A stretch of 64,000 nt of DNA, from NCBI RefSeq assembly GCF_022965805.1, contig NC_133110.1, forward strand, positions 30,872,668 through 30,936,667, given 5' to 3'. This document shows, in pieces, positions 11,212 through 21,069 of the stretch. Below the pieces are notes generated by a model. It worked only from the letters and a program-made list of their open reading frames with translations. It was not told the origin of the DNA and ran no database searches. The position numbers and the translations under genes were made by a program. Within the stretch, counting starts at the first letter, position 1. Every line of letters begins with the position of its first letter. Source of the stretch: Primulina eburnea. Lineage: Eukaryota > Streptophyta > Magnoliopsida > Lamiales > Gesneriaceae.

Positions 11212-11721
11212 AGAGTTTTACAGTATGTACACGGACCCTGACACGGAGGTCTACACGGGGTCCGTGTCCTATGTTTTCTGCGCGGATTTGTTTCCTTTTC
11301 TAGAGTTTTATTATTTTGGGAGACTAGATTTCTTGATATCTTTTGATACATAGACTATGTTGGACGAATTTTTACACATCATACAGATATTATTTTGAGT
11401 TTATCAAACTTGTGAGAATTTTCTCTCAACTTTTCAAAGCTTTTAGCTTTGTCAAATCAAATCAAACTTATCAAAGTTTTTAACTTTGTGGCGTTTGTCG
11501 GTCGTTGCTTGTGCGGATTGTCGTAGGCGAAGTTCTTCGAAGGTTCGTATAGTTTTCGATTGTTTATCCTCGTGTTTATTTGTTGCTAAACTCTTGCTAG
11601 TTTAGAGGTGAATATCACACAATACTTGAATCAAAAGATCGGGAAAACACACGGATCTTAACACCGTAATTGAATAGAGGGTGCGATTTATTTTTAATCG
11701 TGTTTGCTATTTATTCGTGTC
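10818..11721 (+). repeat. CRM LTR 2 (904 bp, 3' terminus lost)
   Basis: The LTR begins TGATGCG after its polypurine tract (10805-10817). It matches LTR 1 up to GTGTC (11721), then lacks the terminal 13 bp including the final CATCA. It is shared between copies 1 and 2. Without the CA end, integrase could not recognise it as a terminus. Confidence 0.88.
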
Positions 11722-11790
11722 AGAGCTTTAGGTTTACTGAATTCAAGTAAATTTGGTATCAGAGCTTTAGGTTTACTGAATTCAAGTAAA
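11722..11790 (+). repeat. 39-bp tandem duplication over the primer-binding site
   Basis: A 39 bp unit starting AGAGCTTTAGG and ending TTTGGTATC (11722-11760) is followed by a second partial copy (11761-11790). It replaces the last 13 bp of LTR 2. The functional-looking primer-binding site TGGTATCAGAGC is at 11754-11765. The shared trinucleotide CAG at the join suggests slippage or repair between GTGTC and TATCAGAGC. Confidence 0.85.
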
Positions 11791-12372
11791 TTATCTTGTT
11801 CTTAAATTGCAGATCTGTATTATCTATTCGTTTATTTTCAGATCTGTTTTGTTCTATCGTTCTTCGTAATTTTTTCGTGAATCTGTGATTCTCGAAATTT
11901 GTTGGTGACTTTTTTTTTGGGATTTTCGAGTAGTACTCAAGCCAAAAAAAAAAAAAAAGAGTACAAAAATTCTGAAAATTCACCATTATTTCATTTTGAT
12001 ATCTTGTTCTATTTTCTTTAGAGAGTCATATTTAATTGTCTCTCACAGTCAAAAAAAAAAATATTCATATTCGAATTTCTTGTCTACACAGTCCAAGTGA
12101 GTCGGTCGCATTTGTTCACAAGTTTGAACCTTGATTGTTTGATATCCCAAATACAAAGCTTGAGCACACTTTTGAGAGTACTATCAAATTCGAGTGGAAA
12201 CATTTGAGTGTGAGTGTTATTTCTTTGGAGTGACTAGTGAGTATTTGTTGTGAGCAAAAAAAATAAGAGAGGAGAGACGAGTGAATTTCTTTGGAGTGAC
12301 CGGTGAGCTTTTGGGTGAGGAGTTATTTGTTTTCTACTAACATTTTCTTGCAGGTACAATTCTAAGAATTAG
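11766..12372 (+). other. CRM copy 2 untranslated leader
   Basis: Same leader as in copy 1, with two A runs near 11944-11958 and 12051-12060 and the CTAAC / TTGCAG splice-acceptor-like motif about 20 bp before the gag ATG at 12373. No gene is seen. Confidence 0.7.
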
Positions 12373-15300
12373 ATGGAGAAGGAGGTAGGAGATAATTCGA
12401 ACCCGGGGTCATCTAAGTTCCCACTGGAGGCGTTGTTTGGGGATTTTAGTAGGATGATGACGACCCAAATGGAGTCGTTGCATGAGAGGTTGGGTAAACT
12501 TGAGGTTAGTGTTAGTGGGGGTAAACCTAAGCCTAGGGATTTGGGTAGAGATGACGAGGAGTATGATCTAGGAGGAGGCGATGAGAGTCAAAATGAGAAT
12601 TGGGGTAGGAATGGAAGAGATAGAGGATTTGGTAGAGGAAGAAGGGAGGCCATGCGGGGTAGGTATGAGGAGACTAGGGAAGATGATCACATGGGTAGTA
12701 TTAACATGAAAATCCCTTCATTCCATGGGAAATCTGACACGGAGGCGTACCTAGAATGGGAAAAGAGGGTAGAGTTCGTATTTGAATGTCACCACTACTC
12801 CGAACAAAAGAAGGTGAGGTTGGCGGTGGTTGAGTTCTTAGACTATGCTCTCATTTGGTGGGATCAATTAGTGACCACTAAAAGAAAGTATAATGAGAGA
12901 CCCATTGAATCTTGGGATGAAATGAAGAGTGTAATGAGGAAGAGGTTTGTACCTAACCACTATTATAGAGAGATGTTTAAGAGGTTACAAACTTTGAGGC
13001 AAGGATTGAAGAGTGTTGAGGACTACTATAAGGAGATGGAAGTACTCATGATTAGGGCAAATACTGAGGAGGATAATGAAGCAACTATGGCTCGTTTTCT
13101 TTGTGGTTTGAACAGGGAGATCCAAGATCAAGTGGAGCTTCGGCACTACTTAGAGCTAGACGAGATGGTGCAAATGGCCATTAAAGTGGAGCAACAACTC
13201 AAGAGGCGAGGAGTTGGCCGCACCAATCAAACCGGAGGTGCATCTTCTTCTTGGCGCCCAAATGCGGCCAAGCGAGATGATAGCAAAGTGGTGACCAAGC
13301 CTAAGTTTGAACCAAAACAAGAGGCACCTAGGCATGGAGTACAAGGTAAATATGAAATTCCTACTACTCGTTCTAGAGATACAAAATGTTTTAGATGTCA
13401 AGGGTTGGGCCATATTGCTAGTGAGTGTCCTAATAAGAGAGTCATGTTTTTGAATGATTATGGTGAATATGAGTCTCAAAGTGAGGGGGATGGCGAGGGT
13501 AGTGATGATGATATGCCGGAGTTGGAGGATCCCGATGAGGGATATGGGGCGGTTGTAGGAGAAGCTCTAGTGACTAGGCGAATCATGAGTGCCCAAGTCA
13601 AAGATGAGGAGATTAACCAAAGGGAGAACTTGTTTCACACTAGATGTTTTGTGAGTGATAAGGTGTGCAATGTCATCATAGATGGGGGAAGTTGCACCAA
13701 TGTGGCTAGCATTGAGATGGTTGAGAAATTGGGATTGCCTACAATAAAACATCCTCAACCATATAAGCTTCAATGGTTGAACGATTGTGCGGAGGTGAGA
13801 GTGAATAGGCAAGTTCTAGTGTCCTTTTCAATTGGGAAGTATGTGGATGAGGTTTTGTGTGACATGGTACCTATGCATGCTTGTCATATATTGTTGGGTA
13901 GGCCATGGCAATTTGATAGGCGAGTGACTCACGATGGGTTCAAAAATAAGTACTCGTTTGTCTTGAAAAAAGAAACTGTTGTCTTACATCAATTGTCCCC
14001 AAAGCAAGTATTGGAGGAACACTTGAAAAAAAAGAAGAGAGATGAGGCCGAAAAAAAGAGTGAATTAAAAAGTGAGATGGCCTCTGAAAATAAAATTGAA
14101 GTGGCTGAAAAAAAGAGAGTTGAAAAGAGTGAGATAGCCACACAAACAAAAAAAGAGAGGAAAGAAATTGAGGGGAAAGAAAAGGAGAGGAAAGAGGCCA
14201 AAAAGAATTCTTATATGGCCCAAAAGGGTGAGATAAAACACTTGTTGCACACACATGAACCACTTGTGTTAATTCTTTACAAGGAGATCCTCCTTAACAC
14301 AAGTGATATAGCCGGATCCCTTCCGAGCATTGTTGTTTCACTATTGCAGGAATTTGACGATGTATTTCCGGAAGAGCTACCTCAAGGCTTACCACCATTG
14401 AGGGGAATTGAGCACCAAATTGATTTGGTGCCCGGGAGTGCCTTGCCGAACCGCCCAGCTTATAGGAGCAATCCGGAGGAGACTAAGGAGCTACAAAGGC
14501 AGGTAAGTGAGTTATTAGATAAAGGTTATGTGCGTGAGTCCATGTCACCTTGTGCGGTGCCTGTTTTGCTAGTCCCTAAGAAAGATGGCTCATGGCGTAT
14601 GTGTGTCGACTGTAGAGCAATCAATAACATAACCATTAAGTATAGGCATCTCATACCTAGACTAGATGATATGTTAGATGAATTGCATGGGTCTTTCATT
14701 TTTAGTAAGATTGATTTGACGAGTGGGTATCACCAAATTAGGATGAGAGAAGGTGATGAGTGGAAAACTGCTTTCAAAACTAAATATGGGTTGTATGAGT
14801 GGATGGTTATGCCTTTTGGTTTAACTAATGCACCTAGCACCTTTATGAGGTTAATGAATCATGTCTTGCGTGCACATATAGGTAAATTTGTTGTGGTTTA
14901 CTTTGATGATATCCTAGTGTATAGCAAGAATCTTGAAGAGCATGTTAAACACTTGAAACTTGTGCTAATCACGTTAAGGGCTGAAAATTTGTATGCTAAC
15001 TTAAAGAAGTGTGATTTTTGTACAAACAAACTTGTGTTTCTTGGTTTCGTTGTGAGTTCACAAGGGATACAAGTGGATGAAGACAAGGTAAGTGCTATTC
15101 GAGATTGGCCATCGCCTACTACTGTTGGTCAAGTCCGAAGCTTTCATGGTCTTGCAAGCTTCTATAGGAGGTTTGTAAAGGATTTTAGCACATTGGCGGC
15201 ACCGATGACGGCGGTCATCAAGAAGAACGTTCCATTCTGTTGGGGCGAGGAGCAAGAGAAGTCCTTTAATATTATCAAGCAAAAATTAATTAATGCTCCT

Positions 15301-15681
15301 TTACTTGTTTTACCTGATTTTGCTAATACTTTTGAAATTGAATGTGATGCTTCAGGTGTAGGTATTGGTGGCGTGTTGATGCAAGGAGGAAGGCCGGTGG
15401 CGTACTTTAGTGAGAAGCTCAATGGGGCAGCGCTGAACTATCTCACGTATGACAAGGAGTTCTATGCACTTGTGATGACTCTTGAGACGTGGCAGCACTA
15501 CTTGAGGCCTAAAGAGTTTGTGATTCATACGGATCATGAGTCTCTAAAGCACCTCAAGGGGCAACAAAAGCTGAACAAACGACATGCTAAGTGGGTGGCC
15601 TTCATAGAGACATTCCCCTACATGATCAAGTATAAGCAAGGTAAGGAAAATGTAGTGGCCGACGCACTATCACGGAGGTAA
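12373..15681 (+). CDS. CRM gag-protease-reverse transcriptase-RNase H polyprotein, copy 2
   Basis: A 1102-residue uninterrupted frame. In order: gag capsid region (about 100-290), acidic and basic linkers, CCHC knuckle [14 protein letters not shown] (about 338), aspartic protease DGGS (about 437), Lys/Glu-rich linker (about 550-615), RT with the YFDD active site (about 843), and RNase H with ECDASGVG (about 990) ending VVADALSRR. It would give particle protein, processing and cDNA synthesis. The TAA at 15679-15681 falls where CRM polyproteins usually continue into integrase, and integrase does continue in the same frame from 15682, so this is a truncated polyprotein. The initiator Met is supported by its identical position in copy 1, after the leader. 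Confidence 0.9.
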   Translation: MEKEVGDNSNPGSSKFPLEALFGDFSRMMTTQMESLHERLGKLEVSVSGGKPKPRDLGRDDEEYDLGGGDESQNENWGRNGRDRGFGRGRREAMRGRYEETREDDHMGSINMKIPSFHGKSDTEAYLEWEKRVEFVFECHHYSEQKKVRLAVVEFLDYALIWWDQLVTTKRKYNERPIESWDEMKSVMRKRFVPNHYYREMFKRLQTLRQGLKSVEDYYKEMEVLMIRANTEEDNEATMARFLCGLNREIQDQVELRHYLELDEMVQMAIKVEQQLKRRGVGRTNQTGGASSSWRPNAAKRDDSKVVTKPKFEPKQEAPRHGVQGKYEIPTTRSRDTKCFRCQGLGHIASECPNKRVMFLNDYGEYESQSEGDGEGSDDDMPELEDPDEGYGAVVGEALVTRRIMSAQVKDEEINQRENLFHTRCFVSDKVCNVIIDGGSCTNVASIEMVEKLGLPTIKHPQPYKLQWLNDCAEVRVNRQVLVSFSIGKYVDEVLCDMVPMHACHILLGRPWQFDRRVTHDGFKNKYSFVLKKETVVLHQLSPKQVLEEHLKKKKRDEAEKKSELKSEMASENKIEVAEKKRVEKSEIATQTKKERKEIEGKEKERKEAKKNSYMAQKGEIKHLLHTHEPLVLILYKEILLNTSDIAGSLPSIVVSLLQEFDDVFPEELPQGLPPLRGIEHQIDLVPGSALPNRPAYRSNPEETKELQRQVSELLDKGYVRESMSPCAVPVLLVPKKDGSWRMCVDCRAINNITIKYRHLIPRLDDMLDELHGSFIFSKIDLTSGYHQIRMREGDEWKTAFKTKYGLYEWMVMPFGLTNAPSTFMRLMNHVLRAHIGKFVVVYFDDILVYSKNLEEHVKHLKLVLITLRAENLYANLKKCDFCTNKLVFLGFVVSSQGIQVDEDKVSAIRDWPSPTTVGQVRSFHGLASFYRRFVKDFSTLAAPMTAVIKKNVPFCWGEEQEKSFNIIKQKLINAPLLVLPDFANTFEIECDASGVGIGGVLMQGGRPVAYFSEKLNGAALNYLTYDKEFYALVMTLETWQHYLRPKEFVIHTDHESLKHLKGQQKLNKRHAKWVAFIETFPYMIKYKQGKENVVADALSRR

Positions 15682-15696
15682 GTACTTTTCTCTACT

Positions 15697-16797
15697 TTGG
15701 AATCTAAAATATTGGGGTTTGAACTTGTTAAAGAGTTGTATGTGCTCGATGATGATTTTAAGGAAGTGTTTGAAACTTGTATGCATGGTCCACATGATAA
15801 ATTCTACTTGCATAAAGGTTTCTTGTTTAGAGAGGATAGATTGTGCATTCCCAAGTCATCAATTCGTGAATTACTTGTTAGGGAGGCACATGGGGGTGGC
15901 CTAATGGGGCACTTTGGGGTGGCTAAGACTTTAAGTGCATTGCATGAACATTTTTATTGGCCACACATGAAGCGTGATGTTGAACGTATTTGTGAGAAGT
16001 GCATAACTTGTAGACAAGCTAAGTCTAGGACACTACCACACGGATTATATACACCACTTCCCGTCCCTAGTGAACCTTGGATGGATATCTCTATGGACTT
16101 TGTTTTGGGGTTACCTAGGACAAAGAAGGGGAGAGACTCTATATTTGTTGTTGTGGATAGGTCTTCGAAAATGGCACACTTTATTGCTTGTCACAAGACT
16201 GATGATGCATCTAACATTGCGGACCTATTCTTTAGAGAAGTCGTTAGGCTGCATGGCATGCCTAGGACCATTGTGTCGGACCGTGATGTTAAATTCCTAA
16301 GTTACTTTTGGAAAACACTGTGGGCTAAACTTGGCACTAAATTACTGTTTTCTACGACCTGTCATCCTCAAACTGATGGTCAAACTGAGGTAGTTAATAG
16401 GACGTTAGGAACTTTATTACGTGCTATTCTCAAGAAGAACTTAAAGAATTGGGAAAATTGCTTGCCATTTGTTGAATTTGCTTATAATCGTTGTGTGCAC
16501 TCTACTACTAGCTATTCACCATTTGAGATTGTATATGGTTTCAATCCTTTGACTCCGTTGGATTTGATGTCTTTACCTGTGAGTGAAAGGTTAAACTTAG
16601 ACGGCAAAAAGAAGGCTGAATTCGTTAGGAGTTTGCATGAGAAGGTAAAAGCCAATATTGAGATGCGAAATGAGCAATATGCTAAGCAAGCCAACAAAGG
16701 GAAAAAGAAGGTGGTATTCGAGAAGGGCGATTGGGTGTGGCTACACTTGAGGAAGGACAGGGTTTCCGGAGAAGCGACGCTCAAAGCTACTACCTAG
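15697..16797 (+). pseudogene. CRM integrase, copy 2, frameshifted before its C-terminus
   Basis: A 366-residue frame in phase with the upstream gag-pol but separated by the TAA at 15679. It has the HHCC finger and a complete D, D, E triad (MDF, VSDRD, QTE), so the core looks competent by residues. Near 16757 an extra base relative to copy 1 shifts the frame and ends it at 16797 before the GDGPF module. The two edges from which the satellite monomer was cut correspond to 16072-16080 and 16437-16442 here. Confidence 0.9.
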
Positions 16798-16855
16798 GGG
16801 CGATGGACCATTCCAAGTTCTAGAGAGGATCAATGACAATGCCTACAAACTCGAC

Positions 16856-17359
16856 TTGCCAGGTGAGTATAATATTAGCTCTACTTTTAATGTTAGTGAC
16901 TTGTCGTTGTTTGATGTAGGTGACGAGCAAGATTTGAGGACAAATCCTTCTCAAGAAGGGGAGGATGATGCGAACGTGGACGTCCCAAGGAAAGCATGGG
17001 ATCCTTTGCAGTTGCCGGAGGGACCAATCACGAGGGGTCGACTAAAGAGATTCAAGGAGGCGCTACAAGGAGTCATGAGCAAGCCGGAAGGGGTCGTGAT
17101 GCATGGGAGTACGTTTGGAGGCCAAAGGAAAGTCATTCAAGCATTGAGGTTGCTGACCGAGTCTGGACGGACCTGTACACGGACCTACACACGGGGTCCG
17201 TGTCCTTTACAAGCTGGGATGAGTTTTTACAGTGGCTCCACGGACCTGGAGACGGACCCAGGCACGGGGTCCGTGCCCTTTGTTATTGGCGAAGACAGTG
17301 CCTACACGGACCCGCACACGGAGGCGAGCACGGGGTCCGTGTCCCTTGTTTCCGACTGA
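16856..17359 (+). pseudogene. CRM integrase C-terminal tail, copy 2
   Basis: A 167-residue segment in the shifted frame. It resumes after the GDGPF module with [16 protein letters not shown], then the [17 protein letters not shown] tail typical of CRM elements and the repetitive TGSV-rich end. From 16966 it lies inside LTR 3. In CRM elements this C-terminal region (CR motif) is thought to help target centromeric chromatin; that role is family knowledge and not shown here. Confidence 0.85.
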
Positions 17360-17882
17360 AGAGTTTTACAGTATGTACACGGACCCTGACACGGAGGTCT
17401 ACACGGGGTCCGTGTCCTATGTTTTCTGCGCGGATTTGTTTCCTTTTCTAGAGTTTTATTATTTTGGGAGACTAGATTTCTTGATATCTTTTGATACATA
17501 GACTATGTTGGACGAATTTTTACACACAATACAGATATTATTTTGAGTTTATCAAACTTGTGAGAATTTTCTCTCAACTCTTCAATGCTTTTAGCTTTGT
17601 CAAATCAAATCAAACTTATCAAAGTTTTTAACTTTGTGGCGTTTGTCGGTCGTTGCTTGTGCGGATTGTCGTAGGCGAAGTTCTTCGAAGGTTCGTATAG
17701 TTTTCGATTGTCTATCCTCGTGTTTATTTGTTGCTAAACTCTTGCTAGTTTAGAGGTGAATATCACACAATACTTGAATCAAAAGATCGGGAAAACACAC
17801 GGATCTTAACATCGTAATTGAATAGAGGGTGCGATTTATTTTTAATCGTGTTTGCTATTTATTCGTGTCAAGATTCACATCA
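16966..17882 (+). repeat. CRM LTR 3 (917 bp, intact terminus)
   Basis: The LTR begins TGATGCG after the polypurine tract 16953-16965 and ends CACATCA at 17882, with the same length as LTR 1. The next base starts satellite in mid-monomer (CTAGGACTAAG). The polyprotein stop at 17357-17359 and the GC-rich inverted-repeat cluster lie within it. Confidence 0.9.
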
Positions 17883-20800
17883 CTAGGACTAAGAAGGGGA
17901 GGGATTCTATTTTTATTGTTGTGGATAGATTCTCTAAGATGGCACATTTTATAGCTTGTCATAAAACCCATGATGCTTCAAACATTGCGGATTTGTTCTT
18001 TAGAGAAGTCGTTAGGTTGCATGGCATGCCTAGGACTATTGTTTTCTGGTCGCGACGTTAAATTATTGAGTTACTTTTGGAAGACTTTATGTGATAAACT
18101 TGACACAAAATTGTTGTTTTCTACTACTTGTCATCCTCGAACGGATGGACAAACTGAAGTTGACAATTGAACTTTGGGAACACCTTTGCGTGCTATTCTT
18201 AAAAAGAACTTGGATTGACATTTCTATGGACTATATTTTGGGGTTGCATAGGACTAAGAAGGGGAGGGATTCTATTTTTCTATGGACTTTATTTTGGGGT
18301 TGCATAGGACTAAGAAGGGAGGGATTCTATTTTTGTTGTTGTGGATAGATTCTCTAAGACGGCACATTTTATAGCTTGTCATAAAACGAATGATGCTTCA
18401 GACATTGCGGACTTGTTCTTTAGAGAAGTCGTTAGGTTGCATGGAAAGCCTAGGACTATTGTTTCTGGTCGCGATGTTAAATTCTTGAGTTACTTTTGGA
18501 AGACTTTATGTGCTAAACTTGGCACAAAATTGTTGTTTTCTACTACTTGTCATCCTCAAACGGATGGACAAACTGAAGTTGTCAATATAACTTTGGGAAC
18601 ACCTTTGCGTGCTATTCTTAAAAAGAACTTGGATTGACATTTCTATGGACTTTATTTTGGGGTTGCCTAGGACTAAGAAGGGGAGGGATTCTATTTTTGT
18701 TGTTGTGGATAGATTCTCTAAGATGGTACATTTTATAGCTTGTCATAAAACCGATGATGCTTCAAACATTGCGGACTTGTTCTTTAGAGAAGTCGCTAGG
18801 TTGCATGGCATGCCTAGGACTATTGTTTCTGGTAGCGATGTTAAATTCTTGAGTTACTTTTGGAATACTTTATGGGCTAAACTTGGCACAAAATTGTTGT
18901 TTTCTACTACTTGTCATCCTCAAACGGATGGACAAACTGAAGTTGTCAATAGAAATTGGGAACACTTTTGCGTGCAATTCTTAAAAAGAACTTGGATTGA
19001 CATTTCTATGGACTTTATTTTGGGGTTGTCTAGGACTAAGAAGGGGAGGGATTCTATTTTTGTTGTTGTGGATAGATTCTCTAAGATGGCACATTTTATA
19101 GCTTGTCATAAAACCCATGATGCTTCAAACATTGCGGATTTGTTCTTTAGAGAAGTCGTTATGTTGCACGGCATCCCTAGGACTATTGTTTCTGGTCGCG
19201 ATGTTAAATTCTTGAGTTACTTTTGGAATACTTTATGGGCTAAACTTGGCACAAAATTGTTGTTTTCTACTACATGTCATCCTCAAACGGATGGACAAAC
19301 TGAAGTTGTCAATAGAACTTTGGGAACACTTTTGCGTGCTATTCTTAAAAAGAACTTGGATTGACATTTCTATGGACTTTATTTTGGGGTTGCCTAGGAC
19401 TAAGAATTGGAGGGATTCTATATTTGTTGTTGTGGATAGATTCTCTAAGATGGCATATTTTATAGCTTGTCATAAAACCAATGATGCTTCAAACATTGCG
19501 GATTTGTTCTTTAGAGAAGTCGTTAGGTTGCATGGCATGCCTAGGACTATTGTTTTCTGGTCGCGACGTTAAATTCTTGAGTTACTTTTGGAATACTTTA
19601 TGGGCTAAACTTGGCACAAAATTGTTGTTTTCTACTACATGTCATCCTCAAACGGATGGACAAACTGAAGTTGTCAATAGAACTTTGGGAACACTTTTGC
19701 GTGCTATTCTTAAAAAGAACTTGGATTGACATTTCTATGGACTTTATTTTGGGGTTGCCTAGGACTAAGAATTGGAGGGATTCTATATTTGTTGTTGTGG
19801 ATAGATTCTCTAAGATGGCATATTTTATAGCTTGTCATAAAACCATTGATGCTTCAAACATTGCGGATTTGTTCTTTAGAGAAGTCGTTAGGTTGCATGG
19901 CATGCCTAGGACTATTGTTTTCTGGTCGCGACGTTAAATTATTGAGTTACTTTTGGAAGACTTTATGTGCTAAACTTGCAACAAAATTGTTGTTTTCTAC
20001 TACTTGTCATCCTCAAACGGATGGACAAACTGAAGTTGGCAATAGAACTTTGGGAACACATTTGCGTGCTATTCTTAAAAAGAACTTTAATTGACATTTC
20101 TATGGACTTTATTTTGGGGTTGCATAGGACTAAGAAGGGGAGGGATTCTATTTTTGTTGTTGTGGATAGATTCTCTAAGATGGCACATTTTATAGCTTGT
20201 CATAAAACCCATGATGCTTCAAACATTGCGGATTTGTTCTTTAGAGAAGTCGTTAAGTTGCATGACATCCCTAGGACTATTGTTTCTGGTCGCGATGTTA
20301 AATTCTTGAGTTACTTTTGGAATACTTTATGGGCTAAACTTGGCACAAAATTGTTGTTTTCTACTACTTGTCATGCTCAAACGGATGGACAAACTGAAGT
20401 TGTCAATAGAACTTTGGGAACACTTTTGCGTGCTATTCTTAAAAAGAACTTGGATTGACATTTCTATGGACTTTATTTTGGGGTTGCCTAGGACTAAGAA
20501 GGGGAGTGATTCTATTTTTGTTGTTGTGGATAGAATCTCTAAGATGGTACATTTTATAGCTTGTCATAAAACCGATGATGCTTCAAACATTGCGGACTTG
20601 TTCTTTAGAGAAGTCGCTAGGTTGCATGGCTTGCCTAGGACTATTGTTTCTGTTCGCGATGTTAAATTCTTGAGTTACTTTTGGAATACTTTATGGGCTA
20701 AACTTGGAACAAAATTGTTGTTTTCTACTACTTGTCATCCTCAAACGGATGGACAAACTGAAGTTGTCAATAGAAATTGGGAACACTTTTGCGTGCAATT

Positions 20801-21069
20801 CTTAAAAAGAACTTGGATTGACATTTCTATGGACTTTATTTTGGGGTTGCCTAGGACTAAGAAGGGGAGGGATTCTATTTTTGTTGTTGTGGATAGATTC
20901 TCTAAGATGGCACATTTTATAGCTTGTCATAAAACCCATGATGCTTCAAACATTGCGGATTTGTTCTTTAGAGAAGTCGTTAGGTTGCATGGCATGCCTA
21001 GGACTATTGTTTATGGTCGCGATGTTAAATTCTTGATTTACTTTTGGAATACTTTATGGGCTAAACTTG

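Larger units (their letters stand above)
4687..11721 (+). mobile_element. CRM-like Ty3/gypsy retrotransposon, copy 1
   Basis: Order is LTR (4687-5603), primer-binding site, leader, gag-protease-RT-RNase H-integrase, LTR (10818-11721). The gene order with integrase last defines Ty3/gypsy. The gag-pol sequence, the polyprotein running into the 3' LTR and the GPITRGR-type C-terminal tail match my knowledge of CRM (centromeric) chromoviruses; assignment by memory of the family, not by search. Both LTRs are shared with neighbouring copies, so this is one unit of a tandem and not a separate insertion. Frameshifts near 7960 and 8470, an in-frame stop at 9532-9534, and a catalytic Asp-to-Gly change make it defective. 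Confidence 0.9.
10818..17882 (+). mobile_element. CRM-like Ty3/gypsy retrotransposon, copy 2
   Basis: Order is LTR 2, primer-binding site (11754-11765), leader, gag-pro-RT-RNase H in one frame, integrase, LTR 3. It is the best preserved of the tandem copies: a single uninterrupted frame from gag to RNase H. It is still disabled by the TAA at 15679-15681 and a +1 frameshift near 16757 in integrase, and its 5' LTR has lost its terminus. The right end is the exact LTR terminus, directly joined to satellite. Confidence 0.9.

Noticed and set aside
13156..13479. Antisense ORFs opposite the CRM gag, RT and RNase H regions
   Set aside because: They are complementary-strand shadows of the polyprotein and have no independent features.
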